NCBI RefSeq assembly: GCF_900115095.1
Contig: NZ_FOVH01000016.1
Location: 124,001-188,000 of the forward strand
Direction of reading: 5' to 3'
DNA: 64,000 bases
Source: Actinomadura madurae
GTDB taxonomy: Bacteria > Actinomycetota > Actinomycetes > Streptosporangiales > Streptosporangiaceae
Part shown: positions 16,937 through 26,290 of the stretch, one piece after another
Layout: each line of letters opens with the position of its first letter
Numbering within the stretch: position 1 is the stretch's first letter
Notes under the pieces: generated by a model
Database searches by the model: none
The model's input: only the letters and a program-made list of their open reading frames with translations
Told to the model about the DNA's origin: nothing
Made by a program: the position numbers and the translations under genes

Positions 16937-17113
16937 GTGACCGACCGCTGTGACCATCCGCCACTCGTCTCCTCGTGTTCCGGCTGTTCCAGCCGCGTAC
17001 AGATGACGAACTGGCCGGCAATCCAGAACGTCCGCCCGCCACGCCGGAAAGTCCGCGGTGCCGGGCTCGACCTGTTGAGCTGGGCGGCGACGGCTCGGGA
17101 CCGGCATGTCTGA
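16937..17113 (+). CDS. Putative 58-aa cysteine-containing leader protein
   Basis: A GTG-started frame of 58 codons whose stop overlaps the ATG region of the nitronate monooxygenase gene (stop at 17111-17113, ATG at 17106). The N-terminal part carries four cysteines (CDHPPLVSSCSGCSSR with one more upstream spacing), followed by NWPAIQNV and a basic segment. No family is recognised. The overlap would couple it to the downstream gene; without homology it could equally be chance. Confidence 0.3.
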   Translation: MTDRCDHPPLVSSCSGCSSRVQMTNWPAIQNVRPPRRKVRGAGLDLLSWAATARDRHV

Positions 17114-18518
17114 GCCCTCGCTCCCTCACATCGTCCAAGGCGGAATGGGCGCGGGTGTGTCGGGATGGCGGCTGGCAGGCGCCGTGGCCCGGACCGGCCA
17201 GCTCGGTGTGGTCTCCGGCGTGGCACTCGACGCCCTGCTGGCACGCGGGCTCCAGGCCGGCGACAAGGGCGGCGACCTGCGGCGCGCGCTCGCCGCCTTC
17301 CCGCTGCCGGACGTGACCGAGCGGATCCTGCGGCGCTATTACGTCCCGGGCGGGATCGAGCCGGGCCGGCGCTTCCGTCCCATACCGAAGCTCGGTCTGA
17401 ACCCGAACAGGAACCGTGACGAACTAACCGTCGCAGGGAACTTCGCCGAGGTCTGGTTGGCCAAGCAGGGACACGATGGCCCGATCGGAATCAACTATCT
17501 GGAGAAGATCCAGCTCGCGACGCCTGCGGCCGCCTACGGGGCGATGCTGGCCGGGGTGGACTACATCCTGATGGGGGCGGGCATCCCCAGCGAGATCCCC
17601 GCGCTCCTGGACTCGCTGGCCGCCGGCTCCCCCGGCCGCCTGACGATCACGGTCGCCGGCGCCGACGATGGCCGCACCCTCACGTTCGATCCGGCGTCGC
17701 TCGCCGGTCCGGCGCGGGCGCGGCCGCGCTTGCTCGCCATCGTCTCCTCATCCGTCCTGGCCATGTATCTGCACCGGACACCGGCCACCCGCCCGGACGG
17801 GTTCGTCCTGGAGACGGCGATCGCAGGCGGGCACAGCGCGCCGCCCCGCGGACGCATGCGCCTGGACGACGGCGGCGAGCCGATCTACGGGCATCGGGAC
17901 CGGATCGATCCCGCGAAGGTCGGCGCGCTCGGCCTGCCATTCTGGGTGGCCGGAGGATACGCACGGCCCGGCACGCTGGCTGAGGCGCGCTCGGCCGGTG
18001 CCACGGGCATCCAGGCCGGCAGCATCTTCGCGCTGTCCCGGGAGTCCGGTCTCGACGCTGACCTGCGGCGGCGGCTCATCCGGCGGGCTCTGGACGGCAC
18101 CCTGCGGATCCGCAACGATCCCCACGCTTCCCCGACCGGGTTCCCGTTCAAGGTCGCCGTGCTGCCGGGAACCCTGTCGGAGGACGAGGTCTACGACAAG
18201 CGGTCCAGGCTGTGCGACATGAGCTATCTGCGGACTCCGTATCTCAGAGAGAACGGCGCGATCGGTTACCGGTGCCCGGCCGAACCCGTCGATGCTCACG
18301 TCCGGAAGGGCGGGACCCGCGAGGACACCGTCGGCCGCCGCTGCCTGTGCAACGCGCTCGTCGCCAACATCGGCCATCCGCAGCATCGACCGGACGGCTA
18401 CGTCGAACCGCCCCTCCTGACGCTCGGCCAGGACCTCGGGTTCCTGCCCGAGCTCGTTCACAAGGTCGGCGACGACTACTCCGCCGCCGACGCCGTCGAC
18501 TACCTGCTGGGCCTATGA
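17106..18518 (+). CDS. Nitronate monooxygenase/NAD(P)H-dependent flavin oxidoreductase family
   Basis: 470 residues, longer than the roughly 330-360 of bacterial nitronate monooxygenases because of C-terminal additions. Key features of the TIM-barrel fold: IVQGGMGAGVSGWRLAGAVAR at the start, GPIGINYLEK near residue 122, GVDYILMGAGIPSEIP near 148, AIAGGHSAPPRGR near 236 (glycine-rich loop with His), and FWVAGGYARPGTLAEARSAGATGIQAGSIFALS split over residues 277-310. These bind FMN. The C-terminal 100 residues include CDMSYLRTPYL and GRRCLCNALVANIGHPQ, typical of an actinobacterial subgroup. The stop overlaps the ATG of the radical SAM gene (ATGA), so the two are coupled. Confidence 0.85.
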   Translation: MSEPSLPHIVQGGMGAGVSGWRLAGAVARTGQLGVVSGVALDALLARGLQAGDKGGDLRRALAAFPLPDVTERILRRYYVPGGIEPGRRFRPIPKLGLNPNRNRDELTVAGNFAEVWLAKQGHDGPIGINYLEKIQLATPAAAYGAMLAGVDYILMGAGIPSEIPALLDSLAAGSPGRLTITVAGADDGRTLTFDPASLAGPARARPRLLAIVSSSVLAMYLHRTPATRPDGFVLETAIAGGHSAPPRGRMRLDDGGEPIYGHRDRIDPAKVGALGLPFWVAGGYARPGTLAEARSAGATGIQAGSIFALSRESGLDADLRRRLIRRALDGTLRIRNDPHASPTGFPFKVAVLPGTLSEDEVYDKRSRLCDMSYLRTPYLRENGAIGYRCPAEPVDAHVRKGGTREDTVGRRCLCNALVANIGHPQHRPDGYVEPPLLTLGQDLGFLPELVHKVGDDYSAADAVDYLLGL

Positions 18519-19699
18519 AACAGATCCGCAGCCCCCGCCACGACCCCGCCGACCGGCCGCTCATCGTGATCTGGGAGGCCACTCAGGCGTGCCCGCTGGC
18601 CTGCCGGCACTGCCGCGCCGAGGCCCGGCCCGACCGCGATCCGGGCGAGCTCACCACCGTCGAGGCCTGCGGCCTGATGGCCCAGGTGGCCGAGTTCGGG
18701 TCCCCGCCGCCGCTGTTCGTCATCACCGGCGGCGACCCGTTCCAGCGGCCGGACCTGTTCGAACTGGTCCGGCACGGCACCCGCCTCGGGCTGCCGGTGG
18801 CGGTCTCCCCGTCCGGCACGCCCACGCTCACCAAGGACGGTCTCACCGGACTGAGGGAGGCGGGCGCGCGGGCCGTCTCCCTCAGCCTGGACGGCTCGGA
18901 CGCGCGCGTCCACGACGCGTTCCGCGCCACGCCCGGCGTCTACCGCTGGACCCTGGACGCCTGGCAGGCCGCCCGCGACCTCGGCCTCAAGGTACAGATC
19001 AACACCACTGTCACCGGGCACAACCTGACCGACCTGCCGGAGATCGTCCGCATCGTCCGGCAGATGGGAGCGCTGACCTGGAGCGCGTTCCTGCTCGTCC
19101 CGACCGGGCGGGGCAGGCTGCTGCCCGGACTCGACCCCCACCAGGTCGAAGACGTCCTCAACTTCGTCTACGACGCCGGCGCCTTCGTCCCCGCCCGCAC
19201 CACCGAAGCCCACCACTTTCGCCGTATCGCCATCCAGCGGGCGATCCTGAGCCGTCAGGAGGCCGACCACGTGGCCGTTCTCGGCCTGGGCCCGCTGTAC
19301 CAGACCCTGCGGCAGCGGCTGACCGAACTCGATCTCCCCCTGCGGCGGGCACGCCGCCCGCCCATGGACGTCAGCTCCGCGCGCGGATTCGCCTTCGTCT
19401 CCCACCGGGGCACCGTGCACCCCAGCGGCTTCCTGCCCTCTCCGGCCGGCAACGTCCGCAATGACCGGCTGACCGACATCTACCGGACCTCTCCCCTGTT
19501 CACCGGTCTGCGCGACCCCGGCAACCTGACCGGACGATGCGGCGCCTGCGAGTTCAGGACGATCTGCGGCGGCTCTCGGTCACGCGCCCTGGCCACCTCG
19601 GGCGACCCGTACGCGGAGGAGCCCTGGTGCGCCTATGAGCCCGGCTCCTTCCCGTATGAAGACGAACTCGCCTCCTACGGCGTGAAAGCGGTCCGCTGA
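18515..19699 (+). CDS. Radical SAM/SPASM protein (AhbD/NirJ-like group)
   Basis: 394 residues. The 4Fe-4S/SAM motif CPLACRHCRAEARPD (CxxxCxxC) is near residue 25, followed by VITGGDPFQRPDLFELV. A C-terminal SPASM region contains CGACEFRTICGGSRSRA and a last cysteine in EEPWCAYEPG, enough to ligate auxiliary clusters. The arrangement is that of radical SAM proteins related to heme d1/alternative heme synthesis enzymes (NirJ, AhbD) and to peptide-modifying SPASM proteins. No precursor peptide gene is evident nearby; the 58-aa frame at 16937 is the only small candidate. It overlaps and is coupled to the nitronate monooxygenase gene. The substrate is unknown. Confidence 0.85.
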   Translation: MKQIRSPRHDPADRPLIVIWEATQACPLACRHCRAEARPDRDPGELTTVEACGLMAQVAEFGSPPPLFVITGGDPFQRPDLFELVRHGTRLGLPVAVSPSGTPTLTKDGLTGLREAGARAVSLSLDGSDARVHDAFRATPGVYRWTLDAWQAARDLGLKVQINTTVTGHNLTDLPEIVRIVRQMGALTWSAFLLVPTGRGRLLPGLDPHQVEDVLNFVYDAGAFVPARTTEAHHFRRIAIQRAILSRQEADHVAVLGLGPLYQTLRQRLTELDLPLRRARRPPMDVSSARGFAFVSHRGTVHPSGFLPSPAGNVRNDRLTDIYRTSPLFTGLRDPGNLTGRCGACEFRTICGGSRSRALATSGDPYAEEPWCAYEPGSFPYEDELASYGVKAVR

Positions 19700-19737
19700 T
19701 AGGCGCCGGGCAGCGGTGACCACGAGACTTCGGTGTT

Positions 19738-20955
19738 TCAGGGTTTGGGCCGGTGTTGGGGCAGTCGCAGGATGATGCAGGTCCCGGGCGTGTGCTCGGC
19801 TATGTGAAGGGTGCCGTGGTGGGTGTGGGCGATCTGGCGGGCGATGGGGAGGCCGAGCCCGGTGCCCGCGGGGTCTTTGCGGCGCGCGTCGGGGCGGCGG
19901 TGGAACCGCTCGAACACGGTGTGACGTTCGGCGGCGGGGATGCCGGGCCCGTCGTCGGTGATCTGCAGGATCGCCGAGCCGTCGTCGGCGGTGAGGATGA
20001 TCTCGATGCGGGTGCGGGCGTGGCGTTCGGCGTTGCTGAGCAGGTTGTCCAGCAGCCGGGCCAGCCGGACGGGTGATCCCTTCACGACGGTGTGGGGCCG
20101 CAGGTGGGCGATGACAGGGATGGCCGCCGGGCGGTGGGCGAGTTCGGTCTCGACCAGGTCGGCCAGGTCGACGGGCTCGGTCTCGGTGGGGTTCCCCGAT
20201 TCCAGTTCCGCTAGTTCCAGCAGGTCGGAGACGATGTCGCCGAGGCGTTCGGCGTCGTGCAGCGCGGCCAGCAGGATGTGCCGCAGGTCGGTGTCGGGAT
20301 CCGCCAGGGCGTCCTGCAGTCGGGTCTGCAGCCCGGTGATGGGGCCCTTGAGGTCGTGGGAGGTGTCGGCGACGGCCTCGCGGTGCCGGCGTAGCTGCTC
20401 ATGGAGCGCTTCGGTGGTGCGGCGTTGCTGGTCCTGGGCGCGGCGGAGCCTCTGGTTGACCTCGTTCAGCTCCCGGGCCCGGTCGAACAGCTCCACTTCG
20501 ATCTGCTGCATCTGCACCGCCGCGGAGCCGGCGGCGGCCGTGGGCCAGGCCGCTTTGCGCAACTGATCGACGAAGGGGGTGATCTCGTGCACCTTCTGGA
20601 CGATCCAGAGGAGTTTGCCGTCTGAATCCAGGACCGGAGCGTTCACCGTGTTCCAGTACCGCTCCCGGAAGCGGCCCGGCGCCCGGGCGTCCTCCAGGTC
20701 GTAGCGCAGCATGGCGACGATGTCGGTCTCGCGTTCGGTGAGCACCCGTTCCAGCGAGGCCCGCAGCTGCGGCGGGCCCTGCCCGGACGGACCCGCGGGC
20801 ACCTCCAGCTCCGGACGGCCGATCAGCTCGGCCCGGTCCAGGCCCGTGATCCTTTCGAAGGCGCGGTTCACCGCCCGGAACACCAGATCCGGCGACAGCA
20901 CCACCGAGGCGGTGGGCGACGCCTCGAATATCAACCCGAAATCTATCTCCGCCAT
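19738..20955 (-). CDS. PAS-domain sensor histidine kinase
   Basis: 405 residues with no membrane segment, so it is cytoplasmic. An N-terminal PAS domain (FGLIFEASPTASVVLSPDL, then FRERYWNTVNAPVLDSDG) is followed by a coiled-coil linker rich in Glu, Arg and Gln at about residues 150-190. The phospho-acceptor box is ADTSHDLKGPITGLQ (His near residue 196). HATPase motifs are present: LLDNLLSNAERHA, DDGPGIPAAERHTVFERF and GTGLGLPIARQIA. No response regulator is adjacent. Its place in the hypoxia-like island suggests a redox or flavin-linked signal, but the PAS ligand cannot be read from sequence. Confidence 0.9.
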   Translation of the reverse strand: MAEIDFGLIFEASPTASVVLSPDLVFRAVNRAFERITGLDRAELIGRPELEVPAGPSGQGPPQLRASLERVLTERETDIVAMLRYDLEDARAPGRFRERYWNTVNAPVLDSDGKLLWIVQKVHEITPFVDQLRKAAWPTAAAGSAAVQMQQIEVELFDRARELNEVNQRLRRAQDQQRRTTEALHEQLRRHREAVADTSHDLKGPITGLQTRLQDALADPDTDLRHILLAALHDAERLGDIVSDLLELAELESGNPTETEPVDLADLVETELAHRPAAIPVIAHLRPHTVVKGSPVRLARLLDNLLSNAERHARTRIEIILTADDGSAILQITDDGPGIPAAERHTVFERFHRRPDARRKDPAGTGLGLPIARQIAHTHHGTLHIAEHTPGTCIILRLPQHRPKP

Positions 20956-21036
20956 GGCCAGCCCCTTGCAAACCCCATACCCACCCCCACCTGGACATAC
21001 CCGGCCTTCTCGGGTGGTCGGGGTTGTCGTCGGAGA

Positions 21037-22257
21037 TCAGGGCGCCGGCTCGAAGTCGGGGAGGGTCAGGGCCGAGTGGGCCGGGCGTGGCTCCGCGGCG
21101 GGCATGGCGCTGAGGTCGCGCAGCCTGCTGTTGCGTTCTTCCAGGGCCTGGGCGGTGGTCGGGAAGAGTGTGGCACTGCCCTTGCCGACGAGGTCCTGAT
21201 TCATGGTCACGAAATCACGGGTGGTGTGTTCGTAGGCCGCGAAGCCCGCGGCGTGGTCCCGGGCGGCCAGGGAACCGGCGAGCATGTACGCGCCGACGAG
21301 CGCGAGGCTGGTGCCCTGTCCGGTGAGGAACGAGGGCGCGTACGCGGCGTCGCCCACCAGCGCGGCCCTGCCGCTGGACCAGCGGGGCATGCGTATCTGG
21401 CCGACCCCGTCGAAGAACAGGTCATCCGCCTCGCGCATGGCGGCCAGCATGCCCGGGACCTCCCATCCCGCGTCGGCGAAGACCGTGGCGACGAGGTCCC
21501 GTTGGGCTTCCGGGTTCGTGAACGCGTCGAACGGCGGTTCCGGCTGCGCGAAGTTCAGGAAGGCGTGCACTTCGTCGCCGTCCCCCACGGCGTAGAGTGC
21601 CGCGGCCCTGCCCGGGGTGTTCCACATCACGGTCTCGTGGGAGAGCCCGAAGGTGTTGCGCATGGTGAACACTGCGAAGCAGTAGCCGAGGTAGCGGTGG
21701 AACTGCTTCTCGTGGCCGAAGAGCATCTCCCGGGTATGTGAGTGCATACCGTCGGCGCCGAACACCATGTCGAACGTGCGGCTGCCGCCCCCGCGGAAGG
21801 TGACATCGACCACGTGGTCAGACTGGTCGAGTGTTTCGATGGAGTCGCCGAACATGAACTCAACGTCGTCACGGACCGCCGCATAAAGGGCCTCTGTCAG
21901 GTCCCCGCGCCGTACCTCCAGGTCCCGTCCCGCGACACCACCGGTGACGGTGTGCGGGTTGAGCGAGACCACCTCGGCGCCGTCCCCGTCGAGGAAGGTC
22001 AGCCGACGCAGGTCGACGTGTGCGTCCCGCAGTCGTGGAAGGATCCCCATCTTCCGGACGACCTCAAGTGCGGTGCCGCGCACGTCGATGGGATAGCCAC
22101 CGCTGCGAAGCGTGCCCGACTTCTCCACCACCGTGACCGCGTATCCGTACCGGTTCAGCCAGAACGCGAGGACAGGACCCGCGATGCTCGCCCCTGATAT
22201 CAGTACTTCGTGTTTCGGCGCGGTGCGGATGCCGGTCGCCGGATCGGTGCGGGTCAT
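21037..22257 (-). CDS. FAD-dependent monooxygenase (TetX/PHBH-like)
   Basis: 406 residues. The start at ATG 22257 overlaps the MFS exporter stop (ATGA). Family motifs: ISGASIAGPVLAFWLNRYGYAVTVVEK (GxGxxG-type dinucleotide fold, here with Ser) spans about residues 20-46, MVFGADGMHSHTRE near 165, and ALVGDAAYAPSFLTGQGTSLALVGAYMLAG, the GD motif, near 290. These enzymes hydroxylate small aromatics or inactivate tetracyclines and rifamycins. Coupling to an MFS drug-exporter-like gene makes an antibiotic or toxic-compound response plausible, but this is not shown. Confidence 0.88.
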   Translation of the reverse strand: MTRTDPATGIRTAPKHEVLISGASIAGPVLAFWLNRYGYAVTVVEKSGTLRSGGYPIDVRGTALEVVRKMGILPRLRDAHVDLRRLTFLDGDGAEVVSLNPHTVTGGVAGRDLEVRRGDLTEALYAAVRDDVEFMFGDSIETLDQSDHVVDVTFRGGGSRTFDMVFGADGMHSHTREMLFGHEKQFHRYLGYCFAVFTMRNTFGLSHETVMWNTPGRAAALYAVGDGDEVHAFLNFAQPEPPFDAFTNPEAQRDLVATVFADAGWEVPGMLAAMREADDLFFDGVGQIRMPRWSSGRAALVGDAAYAPSFLTGQGTSLALVGAYMLAGSLAARDHAAGFAAYEHTTRDFVTMNQDLVGKGSATLFPTTAQALEERNSRLRDLSAMPAAEPRPAHSALTLPDFEPAP

Positions 22258-23648
22258 GCCTTGGTTCCTTTGCTCATGGTGCGGACGACGAGGAGGGACA
22301 GCGCGCTGACGATGCCGGCGATGACGAAGCCGGTGACGAAGGCCGATCCGGCGGGGACGTCGGACCCCGAGGGGGTCGCGGCGGTGAGGAAGGCGCCGCT
22401 GACCTGTGCGCCCGTGGCGAAGCCCAGCACGCGGATCACCAGGACCAGGCTGGTGGCGGTGCCGGTGTTGTCGTGATCGACACTGGTGGCGGTCTTGATG
22501 ACGATCGCGGTGACGCAGACACCGCTGGCCAGGGCGATCAGCGCCTTGCCCACCACGAGGTGCCACACCTCGGCGTGCACGAACGCCACGGCGACGAGTG
22601 TGGCCGCCAGGAGGCCGATCGCGGTGCTGACCGCGGCGCCGGCCCCGAACCGCCGCGCCGCGATCCCGCCGAGCGGTCCGCTGATCGCCGCCATGACGGT
22701 CCCGGGCAGCAGGTACCGCCCGATGTCGGTGGAGTCGGCCCCGAAACCGTATCCGTCACCCGAGACCGCGAACAGCTGCGGAACCATGAACATCGACACC
22801 GCGGTGCCCACGCAGACGGCGAAGGTGATCACATAGGAGCTCCAGATCGCGGGCCTGGCGAGCATGCGCAGATCGACCAGCGGTGAGGCGGCACGACGCT
22901 CGACGGCCACCCAACCGGTCACCAGTGCGGCCAGGACCACGACGAGGGCGCCGAACACCAGTGGCTGCTCGCCGATGTCGGCCGCCATCGAGAGCACGAG
23001 CATGAGCGTCAGCAGGACGCCGCTCAGAAGCACCAGGCCGGGCCAGTCGATCCCGCCGGCCGGCCGGCCCGGCGGATCGTCCGGCATCAGCCTGTGGATG
23101 GACACGGTCGCCGCGATGATCGCGAAGGTCGGGATCGCGAACATCCAGTGCCGCGACAGCCCTTCGGCGATGGGCCCGGCGATCAGCGTCCCCAGCATGC
23201 CGCCGCCCACGAACAACCCGCTGACCACCCCGATGGCGACCTGGGACTGCCCCGACGGCATGTGCCTGCGCACCAGGATGAACGACAGCGGCATCGCGCC
23301 GACCATCGCGCCCTGCAGGATCTGCCCCAGCAGCAGCACCCACAGGTTCGGCGCCAGCGCCGACACCATCCCGCCGGCCGAGACGACCGCCATCAGCCGC
23401 ATCATCACCCGCTTACCGCCCCAGCGGTCCCCGAGAATCCCCGCGATGGGCGCGACGAGTGCGCCGGTGACGAGCATCACGACACTCAGCAGCGCCCCCT
23501 GGGCGGGACTGATCGACAACTCGCGCTGCAACAGCGGCAGCGTCGGGGCCACCACCGACTCCAGGGTCCCGGTGGCGGCCGCCAGCATGCCCAGGGCCCC
23601 CAGAGCGACCCTTCCGATACGGACCGGAGGTGCCAAAGTCGAGGACAT
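22254..23648 (-). CDS. MFS transporter, DHA-type drug exporter
   Basis: 464 residues with about 14 hydrophobic segments. Loop 2-3 carries the MFS signature GILGDRWGGKRVM at about residue 70. The sequence (SPAQGALLSVVMLVTGALVAP, LLLGQILQGAMVGAMPLSFILVRRHMP) resembles the DHA2 family of proton-driven efflux pumps. It is encoded just before the FAD monooxygenase, overlapping by four bases, and 78 bases after the DUF1275 gene. Probable export of a drug-like metabolite; specificity unknown. Confidence 0.9.
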   Translation of the reverse strand: MSSTLAPPVRIGRVALGALGMLAAATGTLESVVAPTLPLLQRELSISPAQGALLSVVMLVTGALVAPIAGILGDRWGGKRVMMRLMAVVSAGGMVSALAPNLWVLLLGQILQGAMVGAMPLSFILVRRHMPSGQSQVAIGVVSGLFVGGGMLGTLIAGPIAEGLSRHWMFAIPTFAIIAATVSIHRLMPDDPPGRPAGGIDWPGLVLLSGVLLTLMLVLSMAADIGEQPLVFGALVVVLAALVTGWVAVERRAASPLVDLRMLARPAIWSSYVITFAVCVGTAVSMFMVPQLFAVSGDGYGFGADSTDIGRYLLPGTVMAAISGPLGGIAARRFGAGAAVSTAIGLLAATLVAVAFVHAEVWHLVVGKALIALASGVCVTAIVIKTATSVDHDNTGTATSLVLVIRVLGFATGAQVSGAFLTAATPSGSDVPAGSAFVTGFVIAGIVSALSLLVVRTMSKGTKA

Positions 23649-23726
23649 GAACGTCCATACCTTTCTTCGTGGGCTGTTCGCGGTCGTTCGTGCGATCGGG
23701 ACATCCGGGGATGCCGGGTGGGACTG

Positions 23727-24464
23727 TCATGGGTTTCGCCGCGTCGGGACCGCCGTCGCGCGGTCGGCGGGGCGAGCGGACGCGTGGCCGAGGCCGGTCA
23801 CGGCCAGCACGACGAACGCCGCCGTCACCACCGCGAGGCCTTCGTGCACCTGGCACAGCGCCGCGCCGCTGACCGCTCCGGCGATGATGAGCGCGACGGC
23901 CGCGCCTCGGCGCAGCGCCCCTTGCCCGCGGGCCGCTCCCAGCCGGGAGTCCGCCGCGAGGCCGGTCAGCGTGGAGGTGACGACGACGGTGGTGACGTCC
24001 TTCACCGCCAGGTGGCGGGCCGTCGCCGCCTGGACCCCCATGGCCAGGGCGAGCGACGACGCCATCGACGCGCGGACGCCGGGGGCGCCCGCCCGGGTCG
24101 CGGCCAGGCCGAGCGCCGTGGCGGCCAGGACCAGCCCGACGCCGGCCAGCAGGCCCGTGCACCGGCGGCTCCAGCCCGAGGCGGCGGTGCGCAGCACCCG
24201 CCCGGCCATGGCCGCGCCGGCGAGAAAGGCCGCCAGCGCGGCGACCGGGCCGGCCACGGGCAGCCCCGTCCCGCCTATGGCCGCCATGCCGAGGATGACG
24301 ACGTTGCCCGTCATGTTGCCCGCGAACACCTGGTCGAGGCGGAGGTATCCGACGGCGTCGACGACGCCCGTCGCGAAGGTGAGCGCGAGCATGAGACCCA
24401 GTGGCGGGACACGCCGCCGCAGCGGCCGGCCGCCGGCGCGGGTGCCGGACGCGACGCCGCTCAT
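23727..24464 (-). CDS. YoaK/DUF1275 family membrane protein
   Basis: 245 residues with six predicted hydrophobic helices. The family signature is near the N terminus: LTFATGVVDAVGYLRLDQVFAGNMTGNVVILG is spread over about residues 29-60. The middle has ALAMGVQAATARHLAVKDVTTVVVTSTLTGLA, also diagnostic (about 140-170). YoaK-like proteins are inner-membrane proteins of unknown transport role. The ATG overlaps the stop of the gamma-glutamyltransferase gene (ATGA). Confidence 0.88.
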   Translation of the reverse strand: MSGVASGTRAGGRPLRRRVPPLGLMLALTFATGVVDAVGYLRLDQVFAGNMTGNVVILGMAAIGGTGLPVAGPVAALAAFLAGAAMAGRVLRTAASGWSRRCTGLLAGVGLVLAATALGLAATRAGAPGVRASMASSLALAMGVQAATARHLAVKDVTTVVVTSTLTGLAADSRLGAARGQGALRRGAAVALIIAGAVSGAALCQVHEGLAVVTAAFVVLAVTGLGHASARPADRATAVPTRRNP

Positions 24465-26281
24465 CGCCCCGCGGCGTAGCCCTGGGCGCCGCGCGAGTTC
24501 GCCGCCGCCTGGAGGACTCCGCTGTCCGGATCACGTGTGACGGCGGACAGCCGGCCCTGGCTCCATGGTCCGGAGACGGTCACGTCATGGCCTCGCTCAC
24601 GCAGCTCGTCGATGACCGTCCCGCCCACTCGCTCCTCGGTGACCAGTCCCCTCGGCGTCCAGGTCCGCGGCCAGAACGAGCTCAGTACCGCGGTGGTGTG
24701 GAACGCGGGTGCGTCGATCGCCTCCTGCGGGTCCAGGCCGAGAGCGAGCGTGCGCACGAGGTAGAGCAGTTGCCACTGCTCCTGCTTGTCGCCCCCCGGC
24801 GAACCCAGCGCGGCCACGGGCCTGCCGTCGCGGAGCACCAGGGTCGGGGTGAGTGTCGTACGAGGCCGCCGTCCCGGCTCCAGCCGCGACGGGGCGGCCG
24901 GATCCAGCCACGCCATCTGGAGCCGCGTGCCCAGCGCGAAGCCGAGACCGGGCACGGCGGGAGAGGACTGGAGCCACCCTCCCGACGGCGTGGCGGAGAT
25001 GATGTTCCCCCAGCGGTCGACGACGTCGATGTGGCAGGTGTCGCCCCGGGTCTCCCCGGTGTGCTGCACGGTGGGTTCTCCCACGCCTTCGACCCGGACG
25101 GCCTGCCGATCGGTGTCGAGCGGCGGTGTGTACGGTGTGACGCCGATGTCACCGGGCCTGAACGCGGTCGACGCGTCCCTGCCGATCAGGCCGGCGCGCT
25201 CCCTGCTGTACCGGGGGGACAGCAGACGGCGCACCACGGCCTCCGCGTCCTCCGGATCCAGATGCCCGTAGAACGCCTCCCGGTCGGCCATGGCCAGCTT
25301 CACGGCCTCGGTGATGGTGTGGATTCCCTCGGCGGTCGACGGATCGATCTGCTCATCGTCGAAGTGGTCGAGCATGGTGAGGCACTGGAGCAGCACGGGC
25401 CCCTGGGACCACAGGCCCGCCTTCGCCACCGTGGCCCCCCGGAACTCCGCGGTGACCGCGGGTTCGACGGACGGGCGGAAGTCGGCGAAGTCGGCGGCGG
25501 TGATCACTCCGGCGTGGTCCCGGCCCGAGGAATGGCGATGCGGTGTGGCCGCGAACTCGCCCACGGCGGCCGCCACGAACCCGGTCCGCCAGGTCTGCCG
25601 CGCGGAGTCGATCCGGGCGGTCCTCGTCGTGCCGGCGCCCGCGGCGCTCAGCCGGCGCAGGGTCCGGGCGTACTCGGGGTTGACGAGCGTGGCATCCGCT
25701 CGCGGGACCCGTCCTCCGGGCATCCACAGCGCGTACGACGTCGGCCAGTGCGTGCGGAAGAGATCCTCGACCGTGGCCAGGACGCGCGCCAACTGGGGGA
25801 CGACCGGAACTCCGTGCTCCGCGTAGTGGATCGCGTAGGCCAGGACGCCGGCCAGTTCCCAGGTGCCGAACTCGGCGAGCAGCCAGAGCCAGGAGTCCAC
25901 GGCCCCCGGGACGGCGGCGGCCAGGGCGCCCGAGCCCGGGACGTGGTCCAGTCCTTCGGCCCGGAAGTGCTCGATCGTGGCCCCCCGCGGAGCGTGCCCT
26001 TGCCCGGCCAGCACGAGCGGAGACGCGCCCGCCGCGGTCGCGAGCACGGCGACGAGATCGCCGCCCGGCCCGTTGAGATGGGGTTCGGCCACGTGCAGCA
26101 CGAAGGCGCCGGCCGTCGCCGCGTCGAACGCGTTGCCGCCCCGCTCCAGGACGGACTGGGCCGTCGCGGAGGCCAGCCAGTGCGTCGACGCGCACATGCC
26201 GAAGGATCCCCGGAGCGTGGGGCGGGTCTTGTGGGGTGGATTGTCGGTCCGTGATGGCTGTTGACCGGCCATGTCTGTCAC
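24461..26281 (-). CDS. Gamma-glutamyltransferase family protein
   Basis: 606 residues from GTG 26281 (ATG 26272 possible). The proenzyme layout is kept: large-subunit start MCASTHWLASATAQSVLERGGNAFDAA, GPGGDLVAVL, then the cleavage/nucleophile region GETRGDTCHIDVVDRWGNIIS with the catalytic Thr near residue 400, and SLEPGRRPRTTLTPT-type segment LEPGRRPRTTLTPTLVLRDG. No signal peptide is evident, unlike periplasmic GGTs, so it is probably cytoplasmic or a bacterial GGT-like acylase. It follows the DUF3500 gene by nine bases and overlaps the DUF1275 gene. Substrate could be gamma-glutamyl amides or glutathione conjugates (inference). Confidence 0.88.
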   Translation of the reverse strand: MTDMAGQQPSRTDNPPHKTRPTLRGSFGMCASTHWLASATAQSVLERGGNAFDAATAGAFVLHVAEPHLNGPGGDLVAVLATAAGASPLVLAGQGHAPRGATIEHFRAEGLDHVPGSGALAAAVPGAVDSWLWLLAEFGTWELAGVLAYAIHYAEHGVPVVPQLARVLATVEDLFRTHWPTSYALWMPGGRVPRADATLVNPEYARTLRRLSAAGAGTTRTARIDSARQTWRTGFVAAAVGEFAATPHRHSSGRDHAGVITAADFADFRPSVEPAVTAEFRGATVAKAGLWSQGPVLLQCLTMLDHFDDEQIDPSTAEGIHTITEAVKLAMADREAFYGHLDPEDAEAVVRRLLSPRYSRERAGLIGRDASTAFRPGDIGVTPYTPPLDTDRQAVRVEGVGEPTVQHTGETRGDTCHIDVVDRWGNIISATPSGGWLQSSPAVPGLGFALGTRLQMAWLDPAAPSRLEPGRRPRTTLTPTLVLRDGRPVAALGSPGGDKQEQWQLLYLVRTLALGLDPQEAIDAPAFHTTAVLSSFWPRTWTPRGLVTEERVGGTVIDELRERGHDVTVSGPWSQGRLSAVTRDPDSGVLQAAANSRGAQGYAAGR

Positions 26282-26290
26282 ATCCCATGG

